A stretch of 64,000 bases of DNA from Salinibius halmophilus (lineage in GTDB: Bacteria; Pseudomonadota; Gammaproteobacteria; Pseudomonadales; Natronospirillaceae). The DNA is taken from positions 1 to 64,000 of the forward strand of contig NZ_QPEP01000005.1 of assembly GCF_003577475.1 (NCBI RefSeq). The letters are read 5' to 3'. Shown in pieces: positions 1 to 9,723 of the stretch; positions within the stretch are counted from its first letter, which is position 1; every line of letters begins with the position of its first letter. The notes under the pieces were generated by a model, which saw only the letters and a list, made by a program, of their open reading frames with translations, ran no database searches and was not told the origin of the DNA. The position numbers and the translations under genes were made by a program.

Positions 1-218
1 TGCACTGGTACAACCATGAGCACAAGCACAGCGCTTTAGGTTACGTGACGCCAATGGATCGCCGCCAAGGTGAAGCGGGACTAATCCTAACCAAACGCCT
101 TGCGATCAAAGAAGCAGCAAAGGCAAAACGACCTGAAAGGTGGTCAGGTAATGCGGCAGTCGTCATCCCAGACAAAGAAGTTCACTTGAATCCTGATCGA
201 AAAGTGGCAATTGATTAA
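1..218 (+). CDS. IS3-family transposase OrfB, C-terminal fragment (continues upstream)
   Basis: Read in the frame starting at base 3, the translation begins HWYNHEHKHSALGYVTP and runs 71 residues to TAA at 216-218. The pattern W-YN-x-H-x-HSxLGYxTP is the typical C-terminal end of the DDE integrase core of IS3-family OrfB. The catalytic aspartates and glutamate lie upstream of the window. The basic tail with PERW is common in the IS3 group of marine gammaproteobacteria. It would catalyse IS transposition; the intactness of the rest cannot be judged. Confidence 0.8.
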   Translation, partial: HWYNHEHKHSALGYVTPMDRRQGEAGLILTKRLAIKEAAKAKRPERWSGNAAVVIPDKEVHLNPDRKVAID

Positions 219-245
219 AATTTAAGCGTGCAAACTATGTTGACA
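1..245 (+). mobile_element. Right end of an IS3-family insertion sequence (partial)
   Basis: The window opens inside an insertion sequence. The transposase reading frame stops at 218, and the sequence TGTTGACA ending at 245 fits the usual IS3-family terminus finishing in CA. The membrane-protein frame that follows runs open from 244 and is closed by a TGA at 241-243 inside the IS end. This places the junction near 245. The left IS end and the target duplication are outside the window, so the exact boundary is inferred. Confidence 0.6.
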
Positions 246-279
246 GATACCGAATGTCGCTGGTATCGCGTTCTTCCTG

Positions 280-780
280 ATGTTGATTTATGCCGATAAT
301 CGCGGCAATCGTGTGCGCAATTTATCCTATAGTGTGCTGGCGCTGCGTATTTTTACCGGCATTGCCCTGGTTACGCTCGGGCTCTCTGAGAAGCTAATTG
401 GCTCGCATTTGGGGGCGGCGTTTATCAGCAAATACGATTGGAACTTTATGCAGTTGCTAGGGTTTGAGTTCTTTACAGATAGGCTGTTTATTTTGTCTGC
501 TGGTGTTATGGAAGTTGTTTTTGGTTTAATCTTAATTTTGGGCACCGTTACCCGGCTCAACATTCTTGTGGTGGCCATTTTTATGATTACTACCAATGTC
601 ACTTTTGTATTTCAAGACAACCCTGAAGCAGCCCTTATGGAACTTGTTGGACACCTGCCCATTATTGCCACGGCGGTGATCTGTGTGTTTTTTGGCAGTG
701 GGCAAAAGCTTAAGCTTACGTCTGTGTTCAAACGAAAGCGTCGTGTTATACAACCTAGAAAGCGAGCGGTCGCAGTATGA
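280..780 (+). CDS. DoxX-like membrane protein, probably 5'-truncated by the IS
   Basis: An integral membrane protein with about four hydrophobic helices, including RIFTGIALVTLGLSEKL and the segment around GHLPIIATAVICVFFG. It resembles DoxX/DUF-type four-helix membrane proteins. The ATG at 280 is the first in frame, but the frame stays open back to 244 and encodes hydrophobic residues (GIAFFLMLIYA). This suggests that the real protein started further upstream and lost its N terminus to the IS. It ends with a very basic tail. The stop overlaps the start of the next gene (ATGA at 777-780), so the two are translationally coupled. Function not known. Confidence 0.6.
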   Translation: MLIYADNRGNRVRNLSYSVLALRIFTGIALVTLGLSEKLIGSHLGAAFISKYDWNFMQLLGFEFFTDRLFILSAGVMEVVFGLILILGTVTRLNILVVAIFMITTNVTFVFQDNPEAALMELVGHLPIIATAVICVFFGSGQKLKLTSVFKRKRRVIQPRKRAVAV

Positions 781-1238
781 GAAAATTTACTGCGAGAAAC
801 GTTCCCTTCTATGTGGTGCTCTATGCGGCCGTGTTCGCGTTTTTATTGGCTTTGCTTGTAGCGCCTTGGCTGACAAGTTCACCATCAAAGCCAGAGGCCC
901 ATGTGCATCAGCACATGGGGATCGAACACCCAGCTACGCGGATGCCAGACGTGGCCATTTCACTATTGCCAGATGCAAAGCAAGGGTGGAACCTAACACT
1001 GCAATTGACCAACTTTACGTTTACGCCACAGCAGGTAAATCAGAATGATCAAGCGAATATTGGTCATGCGCACCTGTATATCAACGGCGAAAAAGTGGCT
1101 CGTTTATATAGTCGTTTCTATCATATTGCCCAGTTGCCAGAAGCTGGCGCCCAAATACGAGTTACATTAAACAGCAACAACCACGCCACTTGGTTAAATA
1201 ATGGCGACGAAATTTCTGCGACGGTAACGCTGCCCTAG
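777..1238 (+). CDS. Membrane-anchored periplasmic protein of unknown function
   Basis: 153 residues. An N-terminal helix (FYVVLYAAVFAFLLALLVAPWL, about residues 11-32) anchors a periplasmic domain. A His-rich stretch, HVHQHMGIEH, follows at about residues 42-51, and a later GHAHLYINGEKVARLYSRFYH motif sits near residue 91. The histidines and beta-rich pattern are reminiscent of small copper-related periplasmic proteins, but I cannot name the family. It is coupled by ATGA overlap to the upstream DoxX-like gene, so the two probably act together at the membrane. Its stop codon overlaps the convergent gene by 4 bp. Confidence 0.6.
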   Translation: MRKFTARNVPFYVVLYAAVFAFLLALLVAPWLTSSPSKPEAHVHQHMGIEHPATRMPDVAISLLPDAKQGWNLTLQLTNFTFTPQQVNQNDQANIGHAHLYINGEKVARLYSRFYHIAQLPEAGAQIRVTLNSNNHATWLNNGDEISATVTLP

Positions 1239-2431
1239 CGACACAGATACAGCGTTTCTAGCGTGCTATCAATAGCTTGGTTATGGGTAATTGGCTGGCA
1301 AAATGCACTGGCGGCAAGTACGCCTGGATTGGCTTGATCCAGCACATGCGCAGGTTGCCGATAGCGCTCGCCGGTGTCTAGGTTTTTAACTAACATGCCT
1401 TCAAGATCATACTCATAGCCAATTCTACTGGTAAGCAAGCACGAGTGTTGACCGCACAAAATGGGTTGGCCTACGTCTATTTGCAAACTGGTAAGTAGAT
1501 AGTCGCGTAGTTCAGGGTCGGTATAGACGCTGGAAAAGTCGCCACGCCCACCAAGAATGTCCTGTTGTATTGCTTCAGGGATGGTACTTTGGCCCAGTTC
1601 ACTGACGGCAAGCTCGGTTAAAATTTGTTCTGCATTAGGCCAGTGGGGCAGCAATAAGTCTCTGACTAGTAGCACAAACTCATTGTTGTCAGGTACACGA
1701 ACAGCTGGCGCAACGTGTGCAAATGGCAATCCCTGTAGCATGATGGTGAGCTCTGAATGCAACTGTCTAAGCGCTTCAGCAGTGTCCTCGCATGCCTGAT
1801 CTATGGTGTCATGCATAAATGACGTTTCGAGGGAAACGGGCGGGCTATTAACCACCACTGCTGTGTTAAAACTATATTCACTAACACTGCAGAAAGCAGC
1901 GCTGTTTAATATCGCTTCATTGTTACATACACCGTTTACTGCTGTTACTAAACAGGCGGCCCAATCACACATGACCATTTTGGTATCCGGTGGCAACAGC
2001 GGCCGTATCCAACTGGTTTCTGCTTGTAGGTCGGCTTGATGAAAGAGTCTAAGCCGCTCCAACTGTCCACCAGCTACGGGGTCACTCATCAAGTCTGTAA
2101 TGGTTGAACCATTGCCCTCTATTAAATCGAGCAGCTGGGTTCTACGGGCACTGTATTCTGATTGCGCGAACTGTGTTAACACGGTAGCGGCCTCGGTACC
2201 GCCTAATATTGCATGAGTGTCTCGATAATAGGCATGAAAGGCGTTAATTAGCTCTGGGTCTTCACATTGCTCGGTACCCGGCGCTTGAGATATCGCTACA
2301 TGATTAGATGGTTCTACTTGAACCTGTTGCGCAACAGGTTGCGCCAGTTGATTGATTGAAACGGGTGCCAACTGCCACCAAAATGCAGCAAATGCCGCTA
2401 GCGCGGCCGCGATGATAATCCCTAACTTCAT
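1235..2431 (-). CDS. Hypothetical exported or membrane-anchored protein
   Basis: 398 residues. The N terminus MKLGIIIAAALAAFAAFWW is a signal or anchor helix, so the bulk is expected in the periplasm. The mature part is acidic with several scattered Cys residues (for example EQCED, VMCDWAACL, ILCGQHSCLL), which may form disulfides. No recognisable domain was found. The gene is convergent with the preceding one and the 3' ends overlap by 4 bp. The reading frame and codon use look normal for the neighbourhood, so it is probably a real gene of unknown function. Confidence 0.6.
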   Translation of the reverse strand: MKLGIIIAAALAAFAAFWWQLAPVSINQLAQPVAQQVQVEPSNHVAISQAPGTEQCEDPELINAFHAYYRDTHAILGGTEAATVLTQFAQSEYSARRTQLLDLIEGNGSTITDLMSDPVAGGQLERLRLFHQADLQAETSWIRPLLPPDTKMVMCDWAACLVTAVNGVCNNEAILNSAAFCSVSEYSFNTAVVVNSPPVSLETSFMHDTIDQACEDTAEALRQLHSELTIMLQGLPFAHVAPAVRVPDNNEFVLLVRDLLLPHWPNAEQILTELAVSELGQSTIPEAIQQDILGGRGDFSSVYTDPELRDYLLTSLQIDVGQPILCGQHSCLLTSRIGYEYDLEGMLVKNLDTGERYRQPAHVLDQANPGVLAASAFCQPITHNQAIDSTLETLYLCR

Positions 2432-2634
2432 GTTGTTCCTTCATGTGCAGTTGTGTTTTACCTGGGTGCTAGAGAAAACATGGGTACGCTTTTTTCAAAA
2501 CTCAAGCGCCAGATACAGAGCATTGCCGAGATTGCTATCCAAATGGTTAGATTTATTCATCAAAAAATAATTTTCAGCGCGCGTTTATCGTGTATATTGA
2601 GTTGGGAACGTTCTCAAAATTTTAGGGAAGAAAA

Positions 2635-3801
2635 ATGAAAAAACTTAGCCTAATCTCTTGTTTCGCCCTAGCCGCATGCGGGCCTGCAAGTAATTCAGGG
2701 ACCACCGATGGTGCTGCAGCGGGCGGCACGGCAGGTGATTCAGCCGACAACTCAGGTAGCCAAATCATTCTAGAAAACTGTGATTGGTTAGCGATGGACG
2801 GTGACGACAGCACCGCAACTATTTTTTGCGGCAGTGCCATTACGCGCTGGCAGAAGTCCAATACACCAATTGAAATACCAAACCCGGTAGATGAATACGC
2901 TTATTTTAGTGATGTAAGAGCGAACGATTCTCAGGTGTTTGTGGTCGCAGAAGACGACACGCGATTGTTTGAATTGGGCACGAGTGGTGACCTAACCGAA
3001 TGGTCGCTAACCTACAATGACGAGACACTAGTCGACTTTGCAAACTTTTCACAATTAGATCAGCAGTTTTGGCTGAGTGTTTCGAATAGCGAAATGACCG
3101 AAACTTTTGTTTTAGGTAGTGACGGTACCCTTACCCAAGCAATGTCCGGAACACTCTCTGGCAAACCTGTCAGCTTAATTGAAAGCTACAGCCAAGATGT
3201 ATTGTGGGTCTACCAGTCGCAAGATAAAGTTTTGTATAAGCAAACAGCCAATAACTCTCAGCAGCTAGATATTGATATCGATGCCGAAGCAGATTTTGTT
3301 GCCGACCAATTGAACAACCGAAACTATGTTTTTGCGGGCGATAATAAATTACTGCTATTAGACCCAACGATTGCAGACGAAACGCTGCAGAAATACGACC
3401 TTGCCGTGCTAACCAGTAGTGGTATTTGCACATCGAGTGTACAGGCTTCATCGCTCCATAACCTAAGTGGAGACGTTGTCATTAAAGCCCATGCTTGGGA
3501 CGAAAGTAGCAATACGCTTTTTGTGTTACATCAGCAAACGAATGAAGCAGACTATAATGACAGCAAGCACGTGGTGAATAGCTTGACGATTAGTGATGAC
3601 TGCGAAACCACTGCAGGTTTAAACCTAGCTGAGAGCTCAAATAAACCAAAAGGTATTTTTGGGGCGTCTGTAAATGGCAGCACTGTGGCATTCTGGGGTG
3701 GTCAAGTGATTAGCTCTGATGATGGCTTTGAAACAATAAGCGAAATAACGGCTACGGAAGACAACAGCTCGTTTATTTTTACATCATTAGATAAGCGCTA
3801 G
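2635..3801 (+). CDS. Hypothetical lipoprotein
   Basis: 388 residues with a lipoprotein signal peptide: MKKLSLISCFALAACGP, with lipobox LAAC and Cys at about residue 15. A low-complexity Gly/Ala/Ser/Thr/Asp linker follows. The remainder is Asp/Ser-rich with repeated beta-like segments (Trp, Leu and Asp spaced as in propeller-like proteins), for example around SDVRANDSQVFVVAEDDTRL. It is therefore likely an envelope lipoprotein with a beta-rich body. A possible ribosome site, GGGAAGAAAA, precedes the ATG. No family was recognised and the neighbours give no functional hint. Confidence 0.6.
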   Translation: MKKLSLISCFALAACGPASNSGTTDGAAAGGTAGDSADNSGSQIILENCDWLAMDGDDSTATIFCGSAITRWQKSNTPIEIPNPVDEYAYFSDVRANDSQVFVVAEDDTRLFELGTSGDLTEWSLTYNDETLVDFANFSQLDQQFWLSVSNSEMTETFVLGSDGTLTQAMSGTLSGKPVSLIESYSQDVLWVYQSQDKVLYKQTANNSQQLDIDIDAEADFVADQLNNRNYVFAGDNKLLLLDPTIADETLQKYDLAVLTSSGICTSSVQASSLHNLSGDVVIKAHAWDESSNTLFVLHQQTNEADYNDSKHVVNSLTISDDCETTAGLNLAESSNKPKGIFGASVNGSTVAFWGGQVISSDDGFETISEITATEDNSSFIFTSLDKR

Positions 3802-3826
3802 GCTTCGACCAGGTGTTCTGAAAATA

Positions 3827-3846
3827 GGTGTGCTGAAAAGCACACC
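3827..3846 (-). terminator. Hairpin between convergent genes
   Basis: A perfect 8-bp stem, GGTGTGCT/AGCACACC, with a GAAA loop. Read on the minus strand it is followed by TATTTTC. It lies between the convergent lipoprotein and isoprenoid synthase genes, so it may terminate either one; the T-rich run is on the minus-strand side. Confidence 0.5.
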
Positions 3847-3850
3847 CACT

Positions 3851-6082
3851 TTAGGCTGATCGTTCAATGGCCCATGCCGCCAGTTGGCTAAGCGCTGCAC
3901 TATCTGGAATGGCATCTATTGCTGTAACTGCTTGATAATAGTGTCGATACATGGCTTCTGTCGCACCTTGTTCGCCTAAACAACTTACAAACGTGGCGCT
4001 TTGATTGCGTTGGTCCAGTTGTTTAGGTTTACCCAATTGTTCACTGCTTGCTTCAATGTCTAGCAGGTCGTCTTTGATTTGAAAAGCGATGCCCAAGTGG
4101 TAGGCAAATTGTTTCAGCGTTTGAATGTGCTCATCGCTTTGGCAGGTAAGTAAGGCAGGTAGTACGAGGGCACTCTCAATAGCGTAAGCGGTTTTGTGCT
4201 GACTAATCGCTTCTAACTCGCCTCGTGTTTGCTGTTTACCTACTGCATTGAGATCTAGCCATTGCCCATGACAGATTTTTTGACTCAACTGACTGGCGTA
4301 CTCGAGAGAGGATAATACGCTTGCTGGCTGAAAGCCTTGCATGCTGGCGTGCACTTCAACGGCTTTAAAGATTAGGTTAAGTGCTGTCATTTCAGCCAGT
4401 GCTTCGCTATTTAACTGCTTATGAAGGGTAGGGCGGCCGCGGCGCATTGATGAGTTATCTTGGCTAGGTTTGTCGTCAACAATCAGTGATGCCGTGTGCA
4501 TGTATTCTATAAAACGCACCACGCTAGAGATTTGTTCAAATGGCAAGCCTAGGCAGTCCTGTGCATATACCACACAGAGTACGCCGCGGAAATACTTACT
4601 GCCGCTGGCGAGTGAATAGTTTGCGGCTGTCTCGAGCCCATTGGCACCTGCTAGCGGGAGCTCGGTTTCAATGCGTGCTTGAATCTGTTCAACACGTTCT
4701 TTAAGCGCGTTACTGCCATCATTGATTTGAGCCTGCAATTGGTTACTAAGATATTTATCTAACCAAGCCATCTCCAGCGGCTGTTTCAGTGCCGTTTCGA
4801 GCTGTAGCATAACTTTGGCAAGCGCTGGTTGTCCGCTAGTTAGGCACGTTATGCGCTCTGCAAATGCCTGCTCCCCTAGCTGTTCTTGCAGTGATCTATG
4901 GCTGTTTATGCAGCGTTTTATCAGCAGCTCTTTTACTTGCGGCTGGTTTTCAAAGCAGTGATAAATTAAGTGATGCAAAAGCGCCCAATACAAACGGTAG
5001 GGGTGGATGCCATCGTAAAGCCTGTTTTGATAGACCAAAGCAACAAAGGGCGTCATGTTCCCCTCTTGGTAGTCAAGGTCTATGTCTTTTAGGTCGTCAT
5101 GTAACTGGTTAAACAAGCCAAAGTACTGATAATTTCCAAGCTTAATCTCGTTTGACACCATGGCATCGGCCAGTATGCGCGAGCGGCTCGATTTGTTGAT
5201 TAGGTTCAGCCACACATCACTTTCATCAACCGTTGGCTTTTGGGCTTGGTAAAATACATAGGCTTGGTTAAGAAACGCATCAAACCTGTCACCTTGCTGC
5301 CGCTTGATGTAGTCAAATGCTTCAGCTAGCTCGTCAAAAGCATAATTAAGCCAGGCGTTATTGGTATTAATTGCTTCAACAAAGCCCTGTTGAAGTGACT
5401 TTTCAAGCGTCTGGTCGAGTAATTGTTTATCAGCTTCGCTAAGCGCCTGCGAATCCAGCAGATCATCAATTAGTGGATAGGTTAGGCCGTAGTAATAGCC
5501 CAAGCGAATGGCTCGATCAAAATTAGCGTTGGCGCCTTTTTGTTGCCATTCATTGAGCAATACACCGGCAATCACTTTAAGTAGTTTGCGCACCCCTTGG
5601 TGAGCGCTTAAGGCCTGCGGTAGCGCTTGCTTGAGTCGATATACTTTGGCGGATAGCCAGGTAAATGCCTGTTCGCAGTTGTGGCGCTTAGCCCATTGGT
5701 AACCTTGCGCCATAAAACCCGAAACTGGGGCATGGTCTAGGCGCTCGCTTAACTCCTTAGCCAGTCCTTCGATTTTTTCCATGACCTCAGGCTGGCGAAT
5801 ATCTAAGTCAAGGTCGCGGATAAACAAGTAAGTCAGTGAGTCACGTAGGTATTGCTTTTGCTTTTTCGCTTTCACCAAGTTTTGTACAAACTCAGGGCTA
5901 TTAAAAAAGCTCAAGCTTTTTCTGCTACCCATTCGTGGGGCTTGGCGTTGCCATTGCTCGATATTTTTGGCCAGCAAATCAAAAGTGGTAGCGGTTTGGC
6001 TAGTACTAATAAGTGTGGCTAGGTAGCTTTGCGCTTGTTGCTTGGCACTCGACACACTCGCTAATCTGTTTTCCGTTACCAT
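3851..6082 (-). CDS. Large two-domain polyprenyl synthetase / isoprenoid synthase
   Basis: 743 residues, about twice the usual length of a trans-isoprenyl diphosphate synthase (about 300-350). The C-terminal half is a recognisable polyprenyl synthetase: first Asp-rich motif IVDDKPSQD near residue 534, followed by MRRGRPTLH, and second motif FQIKDDLLD near residue 669. The N-terminal half also shows two Asp-rich motifs with comparable spacing: PLIDDLLDSQ near 206 and QLHDDLKDIDLDY near 329, followed by GNMTPF. This suggests a second isoprenoid-synthase fold rather than a random extension. The protein would condense isopentenyl diphosphate onto allylic primers in the cytoplasm; whether the N-terminal domain is a terpene synthase is inference. 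The gene stands alone, with no carotenoid or quinone genes beside it. Confidence 0.75.
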   Translation of the reverse strand: MVTENRLASVSSAKQQAQSYLATLISTSQTATTFDLLAKNIEQWQRQAPRMGSRKSLSFFNSPEFVQNLVKAKKQKQYLRDSLTYLFIRDLDLDIRQPEVMEKIEGLAKELSERLDHAPVSGFMAQGYQWAKRHNCEQAFTWLSAKVYRLKQALPQALSAHQGVRKLLKVIAGVLLNEWQQKGANANFDRAIRLGYYYGLTYPLIDDLLDSQALSEADKQLLDQTLEKSLQQGFVEAINTNNAWLNYAFDELAEAFDYIKRQQGDRFDAFLNQAYVFYQAQKPTVDESDVWLNLINKSSRSRILADAMVSNEIKLGNYQYFGLFNQLHDDLKDIDLDYQEGNMTPFVALVYQNRLYDGIHPYRLYWALLHHLIYHCFENQPQVKELLIKRCINSHRSLQEQLGEQAFAERITCLTSGQPALAKVMLQLETALKQPLEMAWLDKYLSNQLQAQINDGSNALKERVEQIQARIETELPLAGANGLETAANYSLASGSKYFRGVLCVVYAQDCLGLPFEQISSVVRFIEYMHTASLIVDDKPSQDNSSMRRGRPTLHKQLNSEALAEMTALNLIFKAVEVHASMQGFQPASVLSSLEYASQLSQKICHGQWLDLNAVGKQQTRGELEAISQHKTAYAIESALVLPALLTCQSDEHIQTLKQFAYHLGIAFQIKDDLLDIEASSEQLGKPKQLDQRNQSATFVSCLGEQGATEAMYRHYYQAVTAIDAIPDSAALSQLAAWAIERSA

Positions 6083-6167
6083 TTGGCTCGCTCAAGTTCA
6101 TCTGCATTTTGATAGGATGTCGCCAGTTTACATTATTTGCCAGCCCTGAATCAGGCATGAAGCCATT

Positions 6168-6752
6168 ATGAAAAAACGTTTAGCCGATAATTTTGTCGCC
6201 ATAGTGCACAAACCCTGGGTGTTTCCCGCCTTGTTTGTATTTTCATTCCTAGAGTCGATTATTGTGCCCATTCCGCTGGAGTTTGTATTAGTGCCGCTAA
6301 TGCTTAAAAGTGATAGCAAGCGGATTTGGGCGTTGGCTGCTACGGCTCTATTGGGGTTTCTAGCAGGGGCTGGAGTAGGGTATTTCGGTGCGGTGTACTT
6401 GTTTGAACAGATTTCACCTTGGCTGCTGCAAACCCAGCAGAGTCAGGAATACTACCAAGCGGCACTTGGTGAAATGCAGCAAAATGGGTTCTGGTACCTT
6501 ATAGCAGTGGGGGCTACACCGGTGCCATCGCAAATAGCTATGCTAGCCGCGGGCAGTACTGGCTATCCATTAGTCCTGTTTTTCCTTGCTATGCTGACCA
6601 CGCGCTCGTTTCGCTATTTTGCCATGGCCTACGTGATGGACCGCTGGGGGAAAAGTGGCTATCAGTGGTTAAAAACACACAAATCGCGTGCGTCAAAAAT
6701 TGCTGCGGTGTTGCTCGTTTTAGCACTAATTTATGAGCTGTTTATCGATTAA
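6168..6752 (+). CDS. YqaA/DedA-like VTT-domain membrane protein
   Basis: 194 residues with several membrane segments, including FPALFVFSFLESIIVPIPLE near residue 19 and GATPVPSQIAMLAAG near 125. The E-x-x-xPIP-E pattern early and the G-x-TPxP helix later fit the VTT (DedA/SNARE-associated) family, short YqaA-like branch. Family members act in the inner membrane and some are lipid flippases; the substrate here is not known. It is divergent from the isoprenoid synthase and ends in a strong hairpin at 6759. Confidence 0.7.
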   Translation: MKKRLADNFVAIVHKPWVFPALFVFSFLESIIVPIPLEFVLVPLMLKSDSKRIWALAATALLGFLAGAGVGYFGAVYLFEQISPWLLQTQQSQEYYQAALGEMQQNGFWYLIAVGATPVPSQIAMLAAGSTGYPLVLFFLAMLTTRSFRYFAMAYVMDRWGKSGYQWLKTHKSRASKIAAVLLVLALIYELFID

Positions 6753-6758
6753 CAAGCA

Positions 6759-6788
6759 ATGAGCGCCGAGCATACACTCGGCGCTCAT
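6759..6788. terminator. Bidirectional hairpin
   Basis: A perfect 12-bp stem, ATGAGCGCCGAG/CTCGGCGCTCAT, with a 6-nt loop (CATACA). It lies between the stop of the VTT-domain gene (6752) and the stop of the convergent RCC1-like gene (6798). There is no T run on either side, so it may act as a stabilising hairpin or as a terminator for both directions. Confidence 0.55.
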
Positions 6789-6797
6789 GATTACTCT

Positions 6798-7187
6798 TTA
6801 AACAGGTTCAAGAATTGCAAATTGTCGCCCGTTTCTTGAATTTGTACCCCTGCACCTAGCGTTACCGTCGGTTAAAATTGCACAGTTGCGATTGTAGTAT
6901 GCAAAAATTTCGCTAACAGTAATGCCTGTACCGAGGTCGACCACTGGCAAGTTGTCACCCATTTCACTGGGTTCGTCACCGCGGTCGTTGAGGTCACCAT
7001 ATCCATGTTGTGAGTGGGAGTTATCCCCCCAGCATTTAATTTGGTCATCGTGCAGCAAGGCGCACGTGAACTCATAGCCAGCAGTAACGCGCTTAGCAGT
7101 ATAAGGTTCCCCTAGTACATCCGTCGTTTTTGAACACGCTGAAAGCAGGATGACCGCTGCCATCGGCCAATATTTGATTGAGTTCAT
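6798..7187 (-). CDS. Short RCC1-repeat-like lipoprotein
   Basis: 129 residues. The N terminus MNSIKYWPMAAVILLSACSK is a lipoprotein signal with lipobox LSAC. The rest has about two RCC1-type blades: GYEFTCALLHDDQIKCWGDN (about residues 36-55) and an AYYNRNCAILTDGNARCRG stretch near 96. RCC1-like bacterial proteins normally carry many such repeats in a seven-bladed propeller, so this one is either a truncated remnant or a minimal family member. The ending GRQFAILEPV breaks the repeat. Extracellular or periplasmic location is expected; function unknown. Confidence 0.5.
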   Translation of the reverse strand: MNSIKYWPMAAVILLSACSKTTDVLGEPYTAKRVTAGYEFTCALLHDDQIKCWGDNSHSQHGYGDLNDRGDEPSEMGDNLPVVDLGTGITVSEIFAYYNRNCAILTDGNARCRGTNSRNGRQFAILEPV

Positions 7188-7383
7188 TGCTCTGACCTTA
7201 GATTAGCAGCGCGTAATGTTAGCGGGAAATCCTAACGATGAGAATAGTTTTGAATGAAAAATGTACAGTTTTGATTGGCTTATTAATGTAAGTAAATACT
7301 AGAATATTATTCCTTTATGTATGTATAAATTAAAATAATTTGGGCTTGTTTTGGCTGATTTAGAATAATAAATATTAAATTGT

Positions 7384-7410
7384 TTGACTTAGGCAAGGGT
7401 TGTCTATACT
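7384..7410 (+). promoter_or_regulatory. Candidate promoter and long 5' leader of the cold-shock gene
   Basis: TTGACT at 7384-7389 and TATACT at 7405-7410 with a 15-bp spacer resemble a sigma70 promoter. This would give a leader of roughly 130 nt before the ATG at 7550. A long structured leader is typical of cspA-type genes. The 7188-7383 stretch upstream is AT-rich and holds no gene that I can see. Confidence 0.4.
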
Positions 7411-7549
7411 TTGGTTGTAGCAAGAGAGTAATCCCAACTTTTATCCTTCATTTCGTCGTTTCTTTTTCTTCGTCCTGTTGTATCTAATTTAGGCTATTTT
7501 TTCGCTATCACCGCCTAATGTCAGGCTTTTTATATACAGGATAATTATC

Positions 7550-7759
7550 ATGTCTAATACAGTAACCGGTACCGTAAAGTTTTTTAACGAAGCGAAAGGC
7601 TTTGGCTTCCTTCACCAAGAAAACGGTCCAGACGTTTTTGCTCACTTTAGCGCCATCGTAAGCGACGGCTTTAAAACGCTTGCCGAAGGCCAACGTGTAG
7701 AATTTAAAGTGACGCAGGGTCAGAAAGGCCCACAAGCAGAGAATATCGTTGCACTTTAA
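7550..7759 (+). CDS. CspA-family cold-shock protein
   Basis: 69 residues, the usual family length. It has the RNP1-like motif KGFGFL (about residues 16-21), preceded by GTVKFFNEA, and an RNP2-like DVFAHFSAI (about 29-37). These aromatic patches bind single-stranded RNA and DNA in the OB fold. The protein acts as an RNA chaperone in the cytoplasm. A strong hairpin-T terminator follows at 7782. Which paralogue this is (cold-inducible or constitutive) cannot be decided from the sequence, though the long leader suggests temperature control. Confidence 0.93.
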   Translation: MSNTVTGTVKFFNEAKGFGFLHQENGPDVFAHFSAIVSDGFKTLAEGQRVEFKVTQGQKGPQAENIVAL

Positions 7760-7781
7760 TTTCTAAATTAAAGTGAAAGTA

Positions 7782-7807
7782 AAGCAAGCGAGAGCTTGCT
7801 TTTTTTA
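7782..7807 (+). terminator. Rho-independent terminator of the cold-shock gene
   Basis: An 8-bp stem, AAGCAAGC/GCTTGCTT, with a GAGA loop, running into a T tract. It lies 22 bp after the cold-shock stop codon. Confidence 0.9.
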
Positions 7808-7828
7808 TGTCTGAATATCGGGATTTAT

Positions 7829-8242
7829 ATGATAAATACGAAAATATATAAAGCACTTCAGGAACTGTCTGAAAAATTAATGTTAGCAACTGAAGATGAG
7901 CAAGCTTTTAATTTGCTCTATGCAGAGTTAGAGACCATTTGCCACGACAATGAAAAGACAGACAAGGATCACCCAGAGCAGTGGGAAACCTTAGCGGACT
8001 TTACTGAAGATTTACCGCGTGCGCTTACCATTTATGAGCATGCGTTAACGCTTGCCCATGAGCATAAATCACTTGCGCATCAAGCGTCGATTGCTTATTC
8101 GATGGCCAGTATCCTAGTTGAGTTAGATGACATGGGTGCGGCTCACAAGCGTCTTGCGACGGCAAAAGCAATTGCTGCAGAGTTAGACGACGAAGAGTTG
8201 AATGAAGACATCGATGAATTGATGGCGTCGTTAGAAGATTAA
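7829..8242 (+). CDS. Small TPR-like acidic protein
   Basis: 137 residues from the ATG at 7829. An earlier in-frame start at 7796 lies inside the terminator hairpin of the cold-shock gene and is not credible. The protein is helical and acidic with two tetratricopeptide-like helix pairs, for example DLPRALTIYEHALTLAHEH and HQASIAYSMASILVELDD, and an extended C-terminal helix ending DIDELMASLED. It is probably a cytoplasmic protein-interaction module. No catalytic motif is present and the partner is unknown. Confidence 0.65.
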   Translation: MINTKIYKALQELSEKLMLATEDEQAFNLLYAELETICHDNEKTDKDHPEQWETLADFTEDLPRALTIYEHALTLAHEHKSLAHQASIAYSMASILVELDDMGAAHKRLATAKAIAAELDDEELNEDIDELMASLED

Positions 8243-8249
8243 CCGCGCA

Positions 8250-8283
8250 GCGCGGGCCCCTATGGGAGAGGCCGGCGCTTTTT
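8250..8283 (+). terminator. Candidate terminator
   Basis: GCGCGGGCC and GGCCGGCGC form an imperfect 9-bp stem followed by TTTTTATT. It sits between the TPR-like gene and the convergent gdhA. Confidence 0.5.
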
Positions 8284-8289
8284 ATTTCT

Positions 8290-9690
<1,401 letters not shown>

Positions 9691-9723
9691 CTAAAACTAG
9701 CTTTGTAGGGAAAGCTGTTGGCG

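Noticed and set aside
7796-7828. Upstream start for the TPR-like gene
   Set aside because: It lies in the terminator stem of the cold-shock gene; the ATG at 7829 is better.
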